From Streptomyces sp. TSRI0107 (GTDB lineage Bacteria; Actinomycetota; Actinomycetes; Streptomycetales; Streptomycetaceae): a stretch of 64,000 bases of DNA. How positions within the stretch are numbered: position 1 is the first letter of the stretch; every line of letters begins with the position of its first letter. A model generated the notes under the pieces. It was not told the DNA's origin and did not search any database. It saw nothing but the letters and a program-made list of their open reading frames with translations. The stretch spans positions 372,001-436,000 of the forward strand of contig NZ_LIVZ01000002.1 of the NCBI RefSeq assembly GCF_001905845.1, in the 5' to 3' direction. The position numbers were made by a program, and so were the translations under genes. This document shows, in pieces, positions 1-9,091 of the stretch.

Positions 1-753
1 GGCCAGATCTGCGACATGGACGCGCTGGGCAAGATCTCCGCGGACAGCGGTGTGCCGCTGATCCAGGACGCCGCGCACGGGCACGGCGCCGAGTGGGACG
101 GCAAGAAGGTCGGCGAGCTGGGCGCGGTCGCCGCGTTCAGCTTCCAGAACGGCAAGCTGATGACGGCCGGCGAGGGCGGCCTGGTCACGTTCGAGGACGC
201 CGAGCAGCGCGAGACCGCGTTCCTGCGGCACAGCTGTGGCCGCCCCAGCACGGACCGGCTGTACTACCACAAGACCTCCGGCTCCAACTTCCGGATGAAC
301 GAGTTCTCGGCGAGCGTGCTGCGCGCCCAGCTGGGCCGGCTCGCCGGGCAGATCGACACCCGTGAGCGCAACTGGCCGGTGCTGTCGCGCTTGCTGAGCG
401 AGATCGACGGTGTCCAGCCGCAGGTCATCGACGAGCGCGTCACCCGCAACCCGCACTACATGGCGATGTTCCGGATGCCCGGGATGAGCGCCGAGCGCCG
501 CAACCAGCTGGTCGACGCCCTGATCGCGCGCGGCCTGCCGGCCTTCGCCGCCTTCCGCGCGATCTACCGCTCCGACGGCTTCTGGGAGTACGCCGCCCCG
601 GAGGAGTCGGTGGAGTCGATCGCCGCGCGCTGCCCCAACACCGAGGCGGTGTACGCGGACGCGATCTGGCTGCACCACCGCACCCTGCTCGCCGAGGAGG
701 AGCAGATGCACGTGATCGCGGACATCGTCGCCGAGACCCTGGCCACGCTGTGA
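1..753 (+). CDS. rifK: AHBA synthase, RifK-like (5' truncated by window edge)
   Basis: PLP-dependent aminotransferase-fold enzyme of the DegT/DnrJ/EryC1 family. The RifK group makes AHBA from aminodehydroshikimate and also acts as the transaminase in UDP-kanosamine formation with RifL. The reading frame is open from base 1 (G-Q-I-C-D before the first Met at 16), so about 140 N-terminal residues lie outside the window; RifK is about 388 aa. Visible are the PLP-ring Asp in IQDAAHGHGAEWDGK and the Schiff-base Lys in SFQNGKLMTAGEGG (codon 154-156). The stop overlaps the GTG of the next gene (GTGA), indicating translational coupling in a K-L-M operon. Family assignment is strong; AHBA specificity rests on the neighbouring rifL/M/F/G/H/I/N homologues. 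Confidence 0.93.
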   Translation, partial: GQICDMDALGKISADSGVPLIQDAAHGHGAEWDGKKVGELGAVAAFSFQNGKLMTAGEGGLVTFEDAEQRETAFLRHSCGRPSTDRLYYHKTSGSNFRMNEFSASVLRAQLGRLAGQIDTRERNWPVLSRLLSEIDGVQPQVIDERVTRNPHYMAMFRMPGMSAERRNQLVDALIARGLPAFAAFRAIYRSDGFWEYAAPEESVESIAARCPNTEAVYADAIWLHHRTLLAEEEQMHVIADIVAETLATL

Positions 754-1850
754 CGCCCCCCGTCCGAGTGGCCGTGGTGGGGCTCGGCTGGGCGGGCCGG
801 GAGATCTGGCTCTCCCGGCTGGCCCGTCACCCCCGGTACCGGGTGACCGCCGTCGTGGACCCCTCCCCCGCGGCCCAGGAGGCCGCGGCGGCGGCCGGGC
901 CCGACGTGCGGGTGCTCACCGACGTCGAGGAGCTGACCGCGCGGATCGCGGACCTCGCCGTGGTGGCCGTGCCGAACCATCTGCACACGCCCGTCGCGGC
1001 CGGGCTGCTGCGCCGGGGCGTCCCGGTCTTCCTGGAGAAGCCGGTCTGCCTCAGCTCGGCCGAGGCCGAGGAACTGGTCGAGGCCGAGCGGCAGGGCGGG
1101 GCGGTGCTGCTGGCGGGCAGCGCGGCCCGGCACCGCGCGGACGTGGCGGCGCTGGCCGCCGCGGTGGACCGCGAGGTGGGCGAGGTACGGCACATCGAGG
1201 TCGCCTGGGTCCGGGCCAAGGGCGTCCCGGACACCGGCGGCTGGTTCACCCGCAGCAGCCTGGCCGGCGGCGGGGCGCTGGTCGACCTGGGCTGGCACCT
1301 GCTGGACACGGTCGGCTCGCTGCTCGGGCCGGTCGGCTACGAGCAGGCTCTCGGCACCGTCTCCGGCGACTTCATCAACGCCGCCTCGCACGGCACCGCC
1401 TGGCGGCGGCAGCAGGAGCCGGTCGCGGCGGGCGGCGGGGACGTCGAGGACACCGCGCGCGGTTTCCTCGTCACGTCCGACGGCGTCTCGGTGGCGCTGC
1501 GCGCCAGCTGGGCCTCGCACGAGGCGCTGGACACCACCACGATCCGGGTGGAGGGCAGCGCGGGCACGGTGTCGCTGCGCTGCACCTTCGGGTTCAGCCC
1601 CAACCGGGCGGGCGGCTCCGAGCTGCTGCTGACCCGGGCGGGCACGACCGAGCCGGTGCCGTTCCCCGAGGAGCCCATCGGCGCGGAGTACGACCGTCAG
1701 CTCGACGGCCTGCCGGACCTGCTCGCCGATCCCGCGCAGCGGGGACGGGCCGTCGCCGACGCGGCGCGGACCATCGCCGTCATCGAACGCCTCTACGGCA
1801 CCGCCCGCCGGGCCCGGTCCGCGGCGCGGCCGGTCGCCGCGGCGGTCTGA
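750..1850 (+). CDS. rifL: Gfo/Idh/MocA oxidoreductase, RifL-like
   Basis: NAD(P)-dependent oxidoreductase of 366 aa. The N-terminus shows a Rossmann nucleotide-binding motif (VAVVGLGWAGRE) followed by the family motif EKPV near residue 93, then a C-terminal Gfo/Idh/MocA substrate domain. In ansamycin clusters RifL oxidises UDP-glucose to the 3-keto sugar, which RifK aminates to UDP-kanosamine, feeding AHBA biosynthesis. It starts with GTG at 750 and overlaps the AHBA synthase stop by 4 bp; the rifM-like phosphatase follows after 47 bp, reproducing the conserved K-L-M order. The role is inferred from this synteny. Confidence 0.88.
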   Translation: MTPPVRVAVVGLGWAGREIWLSRLARHPRYRVTAVVDPSPAAQEAAAAAGPDVRVLTDVEELTARIADLAVVAVPNHLHTPVAAGLLRRGVPVFLEKPVCLSSAEAEELVEAERQGGAVLLAGSAARHRADVAALAAAVDREVGEVRHIEVAWVRAKGVPDTGGWFTRSSLAGGGALVDLGWHLLDTVGSLLGPVGYEQALGTVSGDFINAASHGTAWRRQQEPVAAGGGDVEDTARGFLVTSDGVSVALRASWASHEALDTTTIRVEGSAGTVSLRCTFGFSPNRAGGSELLLTRAGTTEPVPFPEEPIGAEYDRQLDGLPDLLADPAQRGRAVADAARTIAVIERLYGTARRARSAARPVAAAV

Positions 1851-1897
1851 CCCCGCATCACGAGCAGCATGCGTCCACATTCATCAGGGAGATCCCC

Positions 1898-2611
1898 GTG
1901 AACACTGGTACCGCCTTGTCCTCCGGAACCGTCACCGGCACACCCACCGGCCCGTTCCAGCAGCCCAAGAGCGTCGTCGTCTTCGATCTCGACGGTGTGA
2001 TCGTGGACAGCTTCCCCGTGATGCGGGAGGCGTTCACGATCGCCTACGCGGAAGTCGTCGGGGACGGACAGGCACCGTTCGACGAGTACGAGCGCCACCT
2101 GGGCCGATATTTTCCGGACATCATGAAGATCATGGGGCTGCCGCTGGAGATGGAGCAGCCGTTCGTGAGGGAGAGCTACCGGCTCGCCGACCGGGTGCCG
2201 ATGTTCGACGGCGTCCCCGGGACGCTCGCGGAACTCCGCCGGCGCGGCTTCCGTACCGCGATCGCCACCGGCAAGGCCGGCGACCGGGCCCGGCACCTGC
2301 TGGACAAGCTCGGCGTCATCCACTTCTTCGACCATGTCATCGGCTCCGACGAGGTGGCCCGTGCCAAGCCGGCGCCCGACATCGTGCGGCACGCGCTGGA
2401 CCTGCTCGGCGCCCGCCCCGAGGACGCGCTGATGGTCGGCGACGCGGTCACCGACATCCAGGCGGCGCGCGGCGCGGGGGTCGACGCGGTGGCGGCTCTG
2501 TGGGGCGAGTGCGACGCGGTGGAACTGCTGGGCGCGGCCCCCGACGCGACCCTGTTCCGCCCGTCCGACCTGCTGGCGCTGTGCCCGGCGGTGGCGGAGG
2601 TGGTCGGCTGA
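1898..2611 (+). CDS. rifM: HAD-family phosphatase, RifM-like
   Basis: HAD hydrolase of 237 aa. All four HAD motifs are visible: the nucleophile Asp in VFDLDGVIVDS (about residues 28-38), the Thr of motif II in IATGKAGD, the Lys in ARAKPAPD and the acidic motif IV MVGDAVTDIQAARGAG. In the AHBA pathway RifM is needed together with RifL and RifK for kanosamine formation. GTG start at 1898 preceded by AGGGAG. It is the last gene of the rifK-L-M operon; a strong hairpin follows about 50 bp downstream. Confidence 0.9.
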   Translation: MNTGTALSSGTVTGTPTGPFQQPKSVVVFDLDGVIVDSFPVMREAFTIAYAEVVGDGQAPFDEYERHLGRYFPDIMKIMGLPLEMEQPFVRESYRLADRVPMFDGVPGTLAELRRRGFRTAIATGKAGDRARHLLDKLGVIHFFDHVIGSDEVARAKPAPDIVRHALDLLGARPEDALMVGDAVTDIQAARGAGVDAVAALWGECDAVELLGAAPDATLFRPSDLLALCPAVAEVVG

Positions 2612-2660
2612 ACGATCGACGGACGTACGAGGTCCACGGCGGTCCCCGCCGACCACCCGC

Positions 2661-2693
2661 GCCCGGCCGGTGCTTCCCCCACACCGGCCGGGC
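2661..2693 (+). terminator. Hairpin terminator after the rifK-L-M operon
   Basis: Perfect 12-bp inverted repeat (GCCCGGCCGGTG at 2661-2672 pairing with 2682-2693) around a 9-nt loop. It lies 50 bp after the RifM-like stop and before the LAL regulator, so it probably isolates that regulator's transcription. There is no T-tract, as is common in Streptomyces. Confidence 0.7.
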
Positions 2694-2711
2694 GCCTTCA
2701 TGCGTCCACTC

Positions 2712-2759
2712 GTTCGCACGCCCTCGTGTTCGTACGCTCTCGCGTTCGAGTGGATAGGC
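2712..2759 (+). repeat. Three 16-bp direct repeats in the LAL promoter region
   Basis: Three units begin with GTTCG at 2712, 2728 and 2744, exactly 16 bp apart. Units 1 and 2 agree at 13 of 16 positions (GTTCGYACGCYCTCGY); unit 3 keeps only the start. The outer ends CCACTCG (2706-2712) and CGAGTGG (2747-2753) also form an inverted repeat. The position, 80-125 bp before the LAL start, suits an operator. No known regulator was matched. Confidence 0.45.
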
Positions 2760-2835
2760 GATTCCCGGCCGATGGCGCACTTCCGCGGATAGTGGAACGC
2801 GCCGCGAAGCGGCAACCATCAATGGGGGATCAGCC

Positions 2836-5580
2836 ATGCTTGTCGAACGTGAGGAACATCTGGAACGGCTGCTCCGCGTCCAGGAAGCCGCGCTCGCCGG
2901 AAGAGGGCGGATGGTCCTGGTCGACGGCCCGTCCGCCACCGGGAAGACCGAACTGCTGCACGCCGTCGCGGACCGCGCGGAAGCCGCCGGATTCCGGCTG
3001 CTGCACGCCATCTGCGCACGGCCCGAACGCACCCACGCCCTCGGCGTGATGCACCAGCTGTGCCGCTACGCCGGCATCCCCGGCTACGGCACTCCCGGCG
3101 GCCCCGGCACCGACGCGCAGTCCGCCGACGATCTGTGCGCCGCCCTGCTGGAACGTTCCGCCGAGGTACCTCTCCTCATCGCCGTGGACGACGTCCAGCA
3201 CGCCGACGAACCGTCCCTGCGCCTTCTTCTCCACCTCTCCCGCCGACTGCGCTCCGCCCGGATCGTCGTCCTGCTCACCGACAACACCGACGTGCCGTCG
3301 GTCAACCTCCAGCTGCGCGCCGAGCTGCTGCGCGAGACCGGACTCACCCGGCTGCGCGTCGGACCGCTCGGCGAAGCCGGGATCACCGCCTTCCTCACCC
3401 CGCGCCTCGGCCCCGAGACCGCGCGGCGCCTCACCCCGTACTTCACCGCCGCCACCGGCGGGAACCCGCTGCTGCTCGGCGCCCTCGCCGACGACTGGGA
3501 GGGCTCCGACGGCGACGAGGGCGCCGGCCACTCCTACAGCCTGGCGCTGCTCAGCTGCCTGCACCGCGGCGACGAGGCCGCGCTCGCGCTGGCCCGCGCC
3601 CGGGCCGTACTGGACACCGAGGCGGACGACGACACCCTCGCCGCCCTGGCGGGAGCCCCCGTCGAGACGACCGCGCGGGCGATGGCCGCGTGCGGACTGC
3701 TCTGCGAGGACGGCCGGTTCCGCCACCCGGCGGTGCGGCAGGCCGTCCTCGACGACCTCTCGCCGCGCGAACTGTCCGCCCTGCACCGGCGGGCCGCCCG
3801 GCTGCTCTACGACTCCGGCGCGCAGCCCGGCCGGGTGGCCCGGCATCTGCTGGAGTCGGGCCGCGCCGACGAACCCTGGGCGGTCCGGGTCCTCGTCGAG
3901 GCCGCCGACCACCATCTGCTCGCCGACCGGCCCGGTCCGGCCGCCGCCTGCCTGGACCTCGCCCAGCGCTCCAGCGGGGACCTGGCCGAACGGGCCGAGA
4001 TCCTCGCCCGGCTCGCCCACACCGAGTTCCAGGCCGACCCGGCCGCCGCCGCCCGGCATCTGCCGCAGCTCATCACGGCCGACCGGGCCGGACGTCTGCG
4101 CTTCCCCGAATCCGCCCTGCTGGTACGGCAGTTGCTGTGGCACGGGCGCACGGAGGAGGCCGTGGACGCGCTGGAACGCATCCGCAGCGGCCCCGCCGGG
4201 CGCGCCGACGCCTCCGGCGAGGTCGCCGACCTGGAGCAGTGGCTGTCCTGGGCGCACCCGCCGCTGGCCCGCCCGGCCCGCCCCACCGTCCCCGGACCGC
4301 GCCGCGCCGGCACCGGCCGCGCGGGCGAGGGCGCGGTGGTGGCGATGCTGCGCAGCGAACCGTGGCTGGGCCGGACCGCCGCACTCGCCGGCCAGCTGGT
4401 CCGCGATCACCCGGAGGCGGTGGAACGGGCCGAACAGGGCCTGTGGGACCTGCGGCTGAGCCGGTCCGCGTACTGGTCCGAGGAGGCCGCCGTCCTCGCG
4501 CTGCTCACCCTGCTGCACGGCGACCGCTCCGACAGCGCCGCCGAGTGGTGCGAGCGGCTGGCCGTGGACGCCGCCGAGCGGGCCACCCCGACCTGGCAGG
4601 CGGTGTTCCTCGCCGTCCGCGCCGAGGTCGCGGTCCGCCAGGGCGACCACGCCACGGCCGTCGAACGGGCGCAGAGCGCGCTGCGGTCGCTGCCGGCGAA
4701 GGCGTGGGGCGTGGCCATCGGACTGCCCCTGTCCAGCCTGATCGTGGCGACGACCCGGATGGGGCGGTACGACGAGGCGCTGCGCCACCTCTCGCAGGCG
4801 GTGCCGGCGACGATGTACGAGAGCTGGTACGGCCTGCCCTTCCTCCAGGCGCGCGGCGTCCACCACCTGGCCACCAACCACCACCGTGCCGCCCTCGGCG
4901 ACTTCCTGTCCTGCGGGGAGCTCCAGCGCACCTGGGGCATCCAGGCGCTCGGCCCGGTGCCGTGGCGGGCCGGGGCGGCCGAGGCGTGCATCCGGCTCGG
5001 CAACACCGACCGGGCCAAGCAGCTCATCCACGAGCAGCTGACCCGGCCCGGCGCGAGCGGCGGCCGCACCCGGGGCATCGCGCTGCGCCTGTATGCCGCT
5101 ACCTGCGCGCCCGGTCGCGGGCTCCAGCTGCTCACCGAGGCGCTGGAACTGCTGGAGTCGGCCGGGGACCGGTTCGAACAGGCCCGGGTCCTCGCGGACA
5201 TGAGCCGGCTGTACAACGCGCTGGGCGAGCAGCGCCGGGCCCGCATGCTGTTCCGGCAGAGCCTGCACGTCGCGAAGGCCTGCGAGGCGCGGCCGCTCAC
5301 CCAGGAACTGCTGGCCGGTTCGCAGGGCACCGCGTCGGCGGCGGTCGCGGAACCGGCCCCCGAACACCACCGGACCCGGATCGACGAGCTGACCGGCTCC
5401 GAGATGCGGGTCGCGTCCCTCGCGGTGATGGGTTACACCAACCGGGAGATCGCGGCGAAGCTCTTCGTCACGCCGAGCACGGTGGAGCAGCACCTGACGC
5501 GGGTGTACCGGAAGCTGAAGATCCAGCGCCGCCAGGACCTGCCGTCGGACCTGTGGCCGAACGCGTCCAAGGCCGGCTGA
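2836..5580 (+). CDS. LAL-family (LuxR C-terminal) transcriptional regulator
   Basis: Large ATP-binding regulator of the LuxR family, 914 aa, typical LAL size. The N-terminal AAA/P-loop domain has Walker A GPSATGKT (residues 31-38) and a Walker B stretch LLIAVDDVQHAD around residue 115. The middle is an alanine/arginine-rich helical (TPR-like) region. A LuxR helix-turn-helix closes the protein (about 850-905, with VMGYTNREIAAKLFVTPSTVEQHL). ATG at 2836 is preceded by GGGGGAT. LAL proteins are pathway activators in ansamycin clusters (GdmRI/II, RifZ), and the position between AHBA genes and the amide synthase suggests the same role. An ATP-sensing function is inferred from the family. Confidence 0.93.
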   Translation: MLVEREEHLERLLRVQEAALAGRGRMVLVDGPSATGKTELLHAVADRAEAAGFRLLHAICARPERTHALGVMHQLCRYAGIPGYGTPGGPGTDAQSADDLCAALLERSAEVPLLIAVDDVQHADEPSLRLLLHLSRRLRSARIVVLLTDNTDVPSVNLQLRAELLRETGLTRLRVGPLGEAGITAFLTPRLGPETARRLTPYFTAATGGNPLLLGALADDWEGSDGDEGAGHSYSLALLSCLHRGDEAALALARARAVLDTEADDDTLAALAGAPVETTARAMAACGLLCEDGRFRHPAVRQAVLDDLSPRELSALHRRAARLLYDSGAQPGRVARHLLESGRADEPWAVRVLVEAADHHLLADRPGPAAACLDLAQRSSGDLAERAEILARLAHTEFQADPAAAARHLPQLITADRAGRLRFPESALLVRQLLWHGRTEEAVDALERIRSGPAGRADASGEVADLEQWLSWAHPPLARPARPTVPGPRRAGTGRAGEGAVVAMLRSEPWLGRTAALAGQLVRDHPEAVERAEQGLWDLRLSRSAYWSEEAAVLALLTLLHGDRSDSAAEWCERLAVDAAERATPTWQAVFLAVRAEVAVRQGDHATAVERAQSALRSLPAKAWGVAIGLPLSSLIVATTRMGRYDEALRHLSQAVPATMYESWYGLPFLQARGVHHLATNHHRAALGDFLSCGELQRTWGIQALGPVPWRAGAAEACIRLGNTDRAKQLIHEQLTRPGASGGRTRGIALRLYAATCAPGRGLQLLTEALELLESAGDRFEQARVLADMSRLYNALGEQRRARMLFRQSLHVAKACEARPLTQELLAGSQGTASAAVAEPAPEHHRTRIDELTGSEMRVASLAVMGYTNREIAAKLFVTPSTVEQHLTRVYRKLKIQRRQDLPSDLWPNASKAG

Positions 5581-5646
5581 CCCCTCTGCACTCCCTCTCC
5601 CCCCTCTCTCCCCCTCTCAACCGATACCGAAATCCAAGGAGGCACC

Positions 5647-6417
5647 GTGTTCGACGCAGACGCCTATCTCAAGAAACTGGGCTACTCCGGTCCCCTCGAA
5701 CCCACCCCGGAACTGCTGCGCACCCTGCACAAGCTGCACCTGATGCGGGTGCCGTTCGACAACGCGCTGAACGCCGGGCGCGGCCTGGACATCTGGGAGT
5801 ACGTCGACATCGACGTCGACGAGACGTTCGACGCGATCGTCACCGGGGGCCGCGGCGGGGTCTGCCACGAGATCAGCGGCCTGTTCCGCAACCTGCTGGG
5901 CAGGCTGGGCTTCGACGTGGCCATCATGTCGGCCGGGGTGCGGATGGCGAACGGCGAGTTCGGCCCCGAGCTGGAGCACATGTTCCACGCCGTGCGGTTC
6001 GGCGAGGAGCGGTGGCTGGTGGACGTCGGCTTCGCCGGCCCGTCGTTCATCGAGCCGCTGCGGCTGGCGGAGGGCGTGCAGGAGCAGTACGGCTGCGCGT
6101 ACCGCCTCGACCGGGACGGCGACTGGTGGGTCCTCAACCGCCGCGCCGCCGAGGGCGCTTGGGAGGTCATCTACCGCTTCCACGACGTCGTCCGGGACCT
6201 GTCCGAGTGGCGCGGCGAGCCGAGCCTGCGGGAGTACGCGCGCGAGCTGAACTCCGCGGTGACCCTCATCAAGGGCCGCGCCCTGGAGAACGGCCAGCTG
6301 ACCCTGATCGGCAAGCGCATGATCAAGGTCGTGGACGGCAAGCAGGAGATCCGCGTCCTGGTGAGGCCGGCGGACTACGAGAACGCCGTCCAGACCATCC
6401 TCGTCCCGGAGTCCTGA
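5647..6417 (+). CDS. rifF: Amide synthase, RifF-like (arylamine N-acetyltransferase fold)
   Basis: Polyketide chain-releasing macrolactam synthase of the NAT family, 256 aa, normal length. The catalytic triad is present: Cys73 in GRGGVCHE, His111 in LEHM and Asp126 in LVDVGF. RifF-type enzymes take the finished polyketide from the last ACP and form the amide with the AHBA nitrogen. This fits the absence of a thioesterase in the PKS. GTG start at 5647 directly follows a strong AAGGAGG ribosome site. It lies 23 kb from the PKS on the opposite strand, whereas rifF follows the PKS genes in the rifamycin cluster. Confidence 0.94.
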   Translation: MFDADAYLKKLGYSGPLEPTPELLRTLHKLHLMRVPFDNALNAGRGLDIWEYVDIDVDETFDAIVTGGRGGVCHEISGLFRNLLGRLGFDVAIMSAGVRMANGEFGPELEHMFHAVRFGEERWLVDVGFAGPSFIEPLRLAEGVQEQYGCAYRLDRDGDWWVLNRRAAEGAWEVIYRFHDVVRDLSEWRGEPSLREYARELNSAVTLIKGRALENGQLTLIGKRMIKVVDGKQEIRVLVRPADYENAVQTILVPES

Positions 6418-6489
6418 GCCCCGCCCCGCTCCGGCCGCTCCCATCTCCTCCGATCGACTCCGATCGACTCCATCGCCTCCACCATGACG

Positions 6490-6520
6490 GTGCCCCACCC
6501 GGTTCCAGCGGGTGGGGCAC
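6490..6520. terminator. Bidirectional terminator between amide synthase and nuclease gene
   Basis: Perfect 11-bp stem, GTGCCCCACCC (6490-6500) with GGGTGGGGCAC (6510-6520), 9-nt loop. It lies between convergent stop codons at 6417 and 6535, so it can serve both genes. It also marks the boundary between the first AHBA block and the accessory block. Confidence 0.8.
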
Positions 6521-6534
6521 CGCCCTGTTCACCA

Positions 6535-8901
6535 TCAGTCGAGGTTGCCTCCCCTGTTGAGCCAGGCGCGGATGGAACCGCCGTCGTAGACGAGGAGGTA
6601 GTCGGCTTTGCCGTCGCCGCTGATGTCGCGGAAGACGGACTTCTGGCCCGGGTAGCCGGTGGCGTAGACGAAGTAGAGGTGCTCGGTGAAGCCGCCTCCG
6701 CCTCCGCCGCCGTCGTTGAGGTAGGCGTGGACGGTGCCGTCCGATCCGACCATGAGGTAGTCGGCCCGGCGGTCGCCGTTGACGTCGGCGAGGCGGAGTT
6801 TGTCCCGGGAGCCGTACCGGACGCCGGGAGCCCAGTCGAGCCGCTCCTCCCAGTGGATCAGCCCGGAGTCGTCGGGGGTGTTGATGTAGGCGTGGACGGC
6901 TCCGCTGTCACCGACCCGCAGGTAGTCGTCACGGCCGTCGCCGTCGACGTCGGCGAAACGGATCGCCTCACGGGTGGCACCGGAGACGCCGGGGGCGATG
7001 AGCCGGCCCAGTCCCCACTCGATCCGGCCGCCCTCGACGCCCTGGTTCTCGAAGGCGAGCACGGAGGAATCGGAGCGGAGTTCCAGCAGGTCGTCCCGGC
7101 CGTCGCCGTTGACGTCGGCGAAGCGCACGGCCGCGCCGGATCCCGGCCCCGCGGCCGGGACGCCGGAGTCGATGTCGGCCCAGTCGGGCCGGCCAGGCTC
7201 CGCGGGAGTGTTCAGAGCGGCTCGCACGGCGCCGTCGTCGGTGATCCGGACGTAGTCACCGCGGTCGTCGCCGTTGAGTTCGACGATGTCGGTGCGGCCC
7301 TCGGGGCTGGTCATGCCGGGGGCGATCACACCCAGCGCGCGCCAGCCGGGACCGGCCTTGCTGGTCTCGCCGTCGCCGCAGGGCTGACCACTGCCGGGGA
7401 CGGGGTCGGTGATCCAGCCGTTCTGCTCCGCCCTGACGATGCCGCCGTGGAACGCCTGGGCCATCTTGCGGTAACCGGTGTCGTCGGGGTGGGATCCGTC
7501 GACGTCGGCGGTGGTCACCGCGCTCATGTCCACCAGCAGCACGTGCTTGCCCTGCGCCTGCCGGGCCCTGACGACCTCGGGGATGCGGGCGTTGTATGCG
7601 TCGATCCTGGGCTGCATGCCGGCCTTGCTGGAGGGGATGAGGGTGGCGACCAGGACGACGGCCTCGGGGGCGTCGGCCAGGATCTGGTCGATGAGCCGGC
7701 CGAGGCGGTCGGGCGCGGTGGCGAGCTGGTACTGCTGGTTCATGTCGTTGGTCCCGGCGTGGAGCGTGACCACGTTGGGCCGGTGGGCCGGCACCGAGCA
7801 GCGGGCCTCGCCCATGATCTCGTCGATGCGCGCCCCGGGATGGCCCTCGTGGTCGGGATCGCGCATGTTCCCCGAGCGCTGGGATCCGACGAAGTCCCGC
7901 GCCCACAGCGTTTCGGAGGACATGGCGAGGTAGTCCCACAGGGGGTCGCGGTAGCCGTTGAGGGTGGTGCTGTTCTCGCCGTAGGTGATCGAGTCGCCCA
8001 CAGGGAGCAGGCGCAGGTCCGCCGGGTCGGCCGCCGCGCGCAGGGTGCCGACGGACACCGCGTCGTGGTCCGAGACGTGCCGTGGAACCTCGATCCGGTT
8101 CACCGGGTGCTGCTGGTAGTCGTGCGAGGAGACGGCGTAGTCGAGTTCGCGGTTGCCGTCGGCGCCGTGCTGGGTCGGCTCGCCGGAGGCGTACTGGTGG
8201 ACGCCGGGCCGAAACCACTGGATGGGCTCGAGGTTGAAGTCGCCCAGGATGGTCCAGTTTCGTCCAGGGATGTTGTTCGCCGCCACGCTGTTGGCGACCG
8301 CCACGGCCATGGGCCCGGAGTCGTTGATGCGTCCGCCCTCGGACTGGCCGTGGAAGGTGAAGTACCAGTCGTCGCCGAAGCGTACGCCGAGCGCGGCGCG
8401 CCCCCCGGGGTTGGCGACGACGCGGACCTCGTCGGCTTGCCGGTGCGTGACGATCGCGATGTTGACCCGGCCGCCGTCGTAGGTGGGATTTCCCGTCACG
8501 GGGTCGGCGTTGCGGTCGGTCTGGAGGAAGTACACCTCGTAGTCGGCGTACCCGTATCGCCAGCGGTTGTGCTGGACGAACCCGGCCGGACTGCCGGCGG
8601 GGGCGCCGGCGGGGGCGGCGTTGTGCGGGATCTGTCGCACGGGGTCGCCCGGCGGGCGGGCACCGGCCTCCTGGAGGGCGACTACCTCGGCGACCTCGAT
8701 GAAGGGGCCGACGACCTCGGTCCACTTGCTGTGCGCGTCCCAGGTCGCGCCCCTCATGTTCCAGGTGATCAGTGGGGTGCTTCTCAGTGGGGCGGCGTGC
8801 GCTGTGGACGCGTCCAGGCCCACGGCCACGACCGTGGCCGCCGTGGTCAATAACGCCATCAGGGCCGCCAGAAGGCGGCGCGGGACATCCTTGGATATCA
8901 C
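6535..8901 (-). CDS. Secreted CdtB-like nuclease / SGNH hydrolase / FG-GAP repeat fusion
   Basis: Predicted secreted three-part protein of 788 aa. A signal peptide (RRLLAALMALLTTAATV, ending near STAHA) is followed by an endonuclease/exonuclease/phosphatase domain (about 45-310) resembling CdtB, the DNase subunit of cytolethal distending toxin: ITWNMRGA, VVALQEAG, VNIAIVTHRQADE, FTFHGQ, ILGDFN and SDHDAV, retaining the metal-binding Glu, catalytic His and DxN/DH residues. Next is an SGNH/GDSL esterase domain (about 315-520) with GDSITYG, AGTNDM and DGSHPDDTGY. Five FG-GAP/VCBS-like repeats (GDGRDD-type, about 540-785) end the protein. GTG at 8901 was chosen because of AGAAAGGGA upstream and the signal peptide. 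Substrate unknown; no CdtA/CdtC partner is visible. Confidence 0.85.
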   Translation of the reverse strand: MISKDVPRRLLAALMALLTTAATVVAVGLDASTAHAAPLRSTPLITWNMRGATWDAHSKWTEVVGPFIEVAEVVALQEAGARPPGDPVRQIPHNAAPAGAPAGSPAGFVQHNRWRYGYADYEVYFLQTDRNADPVTGNPTYDGGRVNIAIVTHRQADEVRVVANPGGRAALGVRFGDDWYFTFHGQSEGGRINDSGPMAVAVANSVAANNIPGRNWTILGDFNLEPIQWFRPGVHQYASGEPTQHGADGNRELDYAVSSHDYQQHPVNRIEVPRHVSDHDAVSVGTLRAAADPADLRLLPVGDSITYGENSTTLNGYRDPLWDYLAMSSETLWARDFVGSQRSGNMRDPDHEGHPGARIDEIMGEARCSVPAHRPNVVTLHAGTNDMNQQYQLATAPDRLGRLIDQILADAPEAVVLVATLIPSSKAGMQPRIDAYNARIPEVVRARQAQGKHVLLVDMSAVTTADVDGSHPDDTGYRKMAQAFHGGIVRAEQNGWITDPVPGSGQPCGDGETSKAGPGWRALGVIAPGMTSPEGRTDIVELNGDDRGDYVRITDDGAVRAALNTPAEPGRPDWADIDSGVPAAGPGSGAAVRFADVNGDGRDDLLELRSDSSVLAFENQGVEGGRIEWGLGRLIAPGVSGATREAIRFADVDGDGRDDYLRVGDSGAVHAYINTPDDSGLIHWEERLDWAPGVRYGSRDKLRLADVNGDRRADYLMVGSDGTVHAYLNDGGGGGGGFTEHLYFVYATGYPGQKSVFRDISGDGKADYLLVYDGGSIRAWLNRGGNLD

Positions 8902-9091
8902 ACGGTCCCTTTCTCGATCACTGCATAGCGGAAAGCGGGGGCGCGCACGTCTGCGTGGTGCCGCACCGCGGGTCGCCGAACGGCCGTGGGACTCGGCCGC
9001 GGGCTGCTCGCCGAGCACGCGGACGCCGAGGGTGCCGTCACGACCGCCGCATCAGGGCGTCACCGCCGTGACGACGGCCGGGAGCGAGGTG

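Noticed and set aside
2830..5493. Long minus-strand open frame (about 887 codons) opposite the LAL gene
   Set aside because: It mirrors the LAL gene codon for codon, is rich in Gly/Arg/Gln without domains, and the plus frame has clear Walker and LuxR motifs. A GC-rich shadow.
6535..8901. Complete cytolethal distending toxin
   Set aside because: No CdtA or CdtC ricin-like subunits were found; only the CdtB-like domain, fused to other domains.
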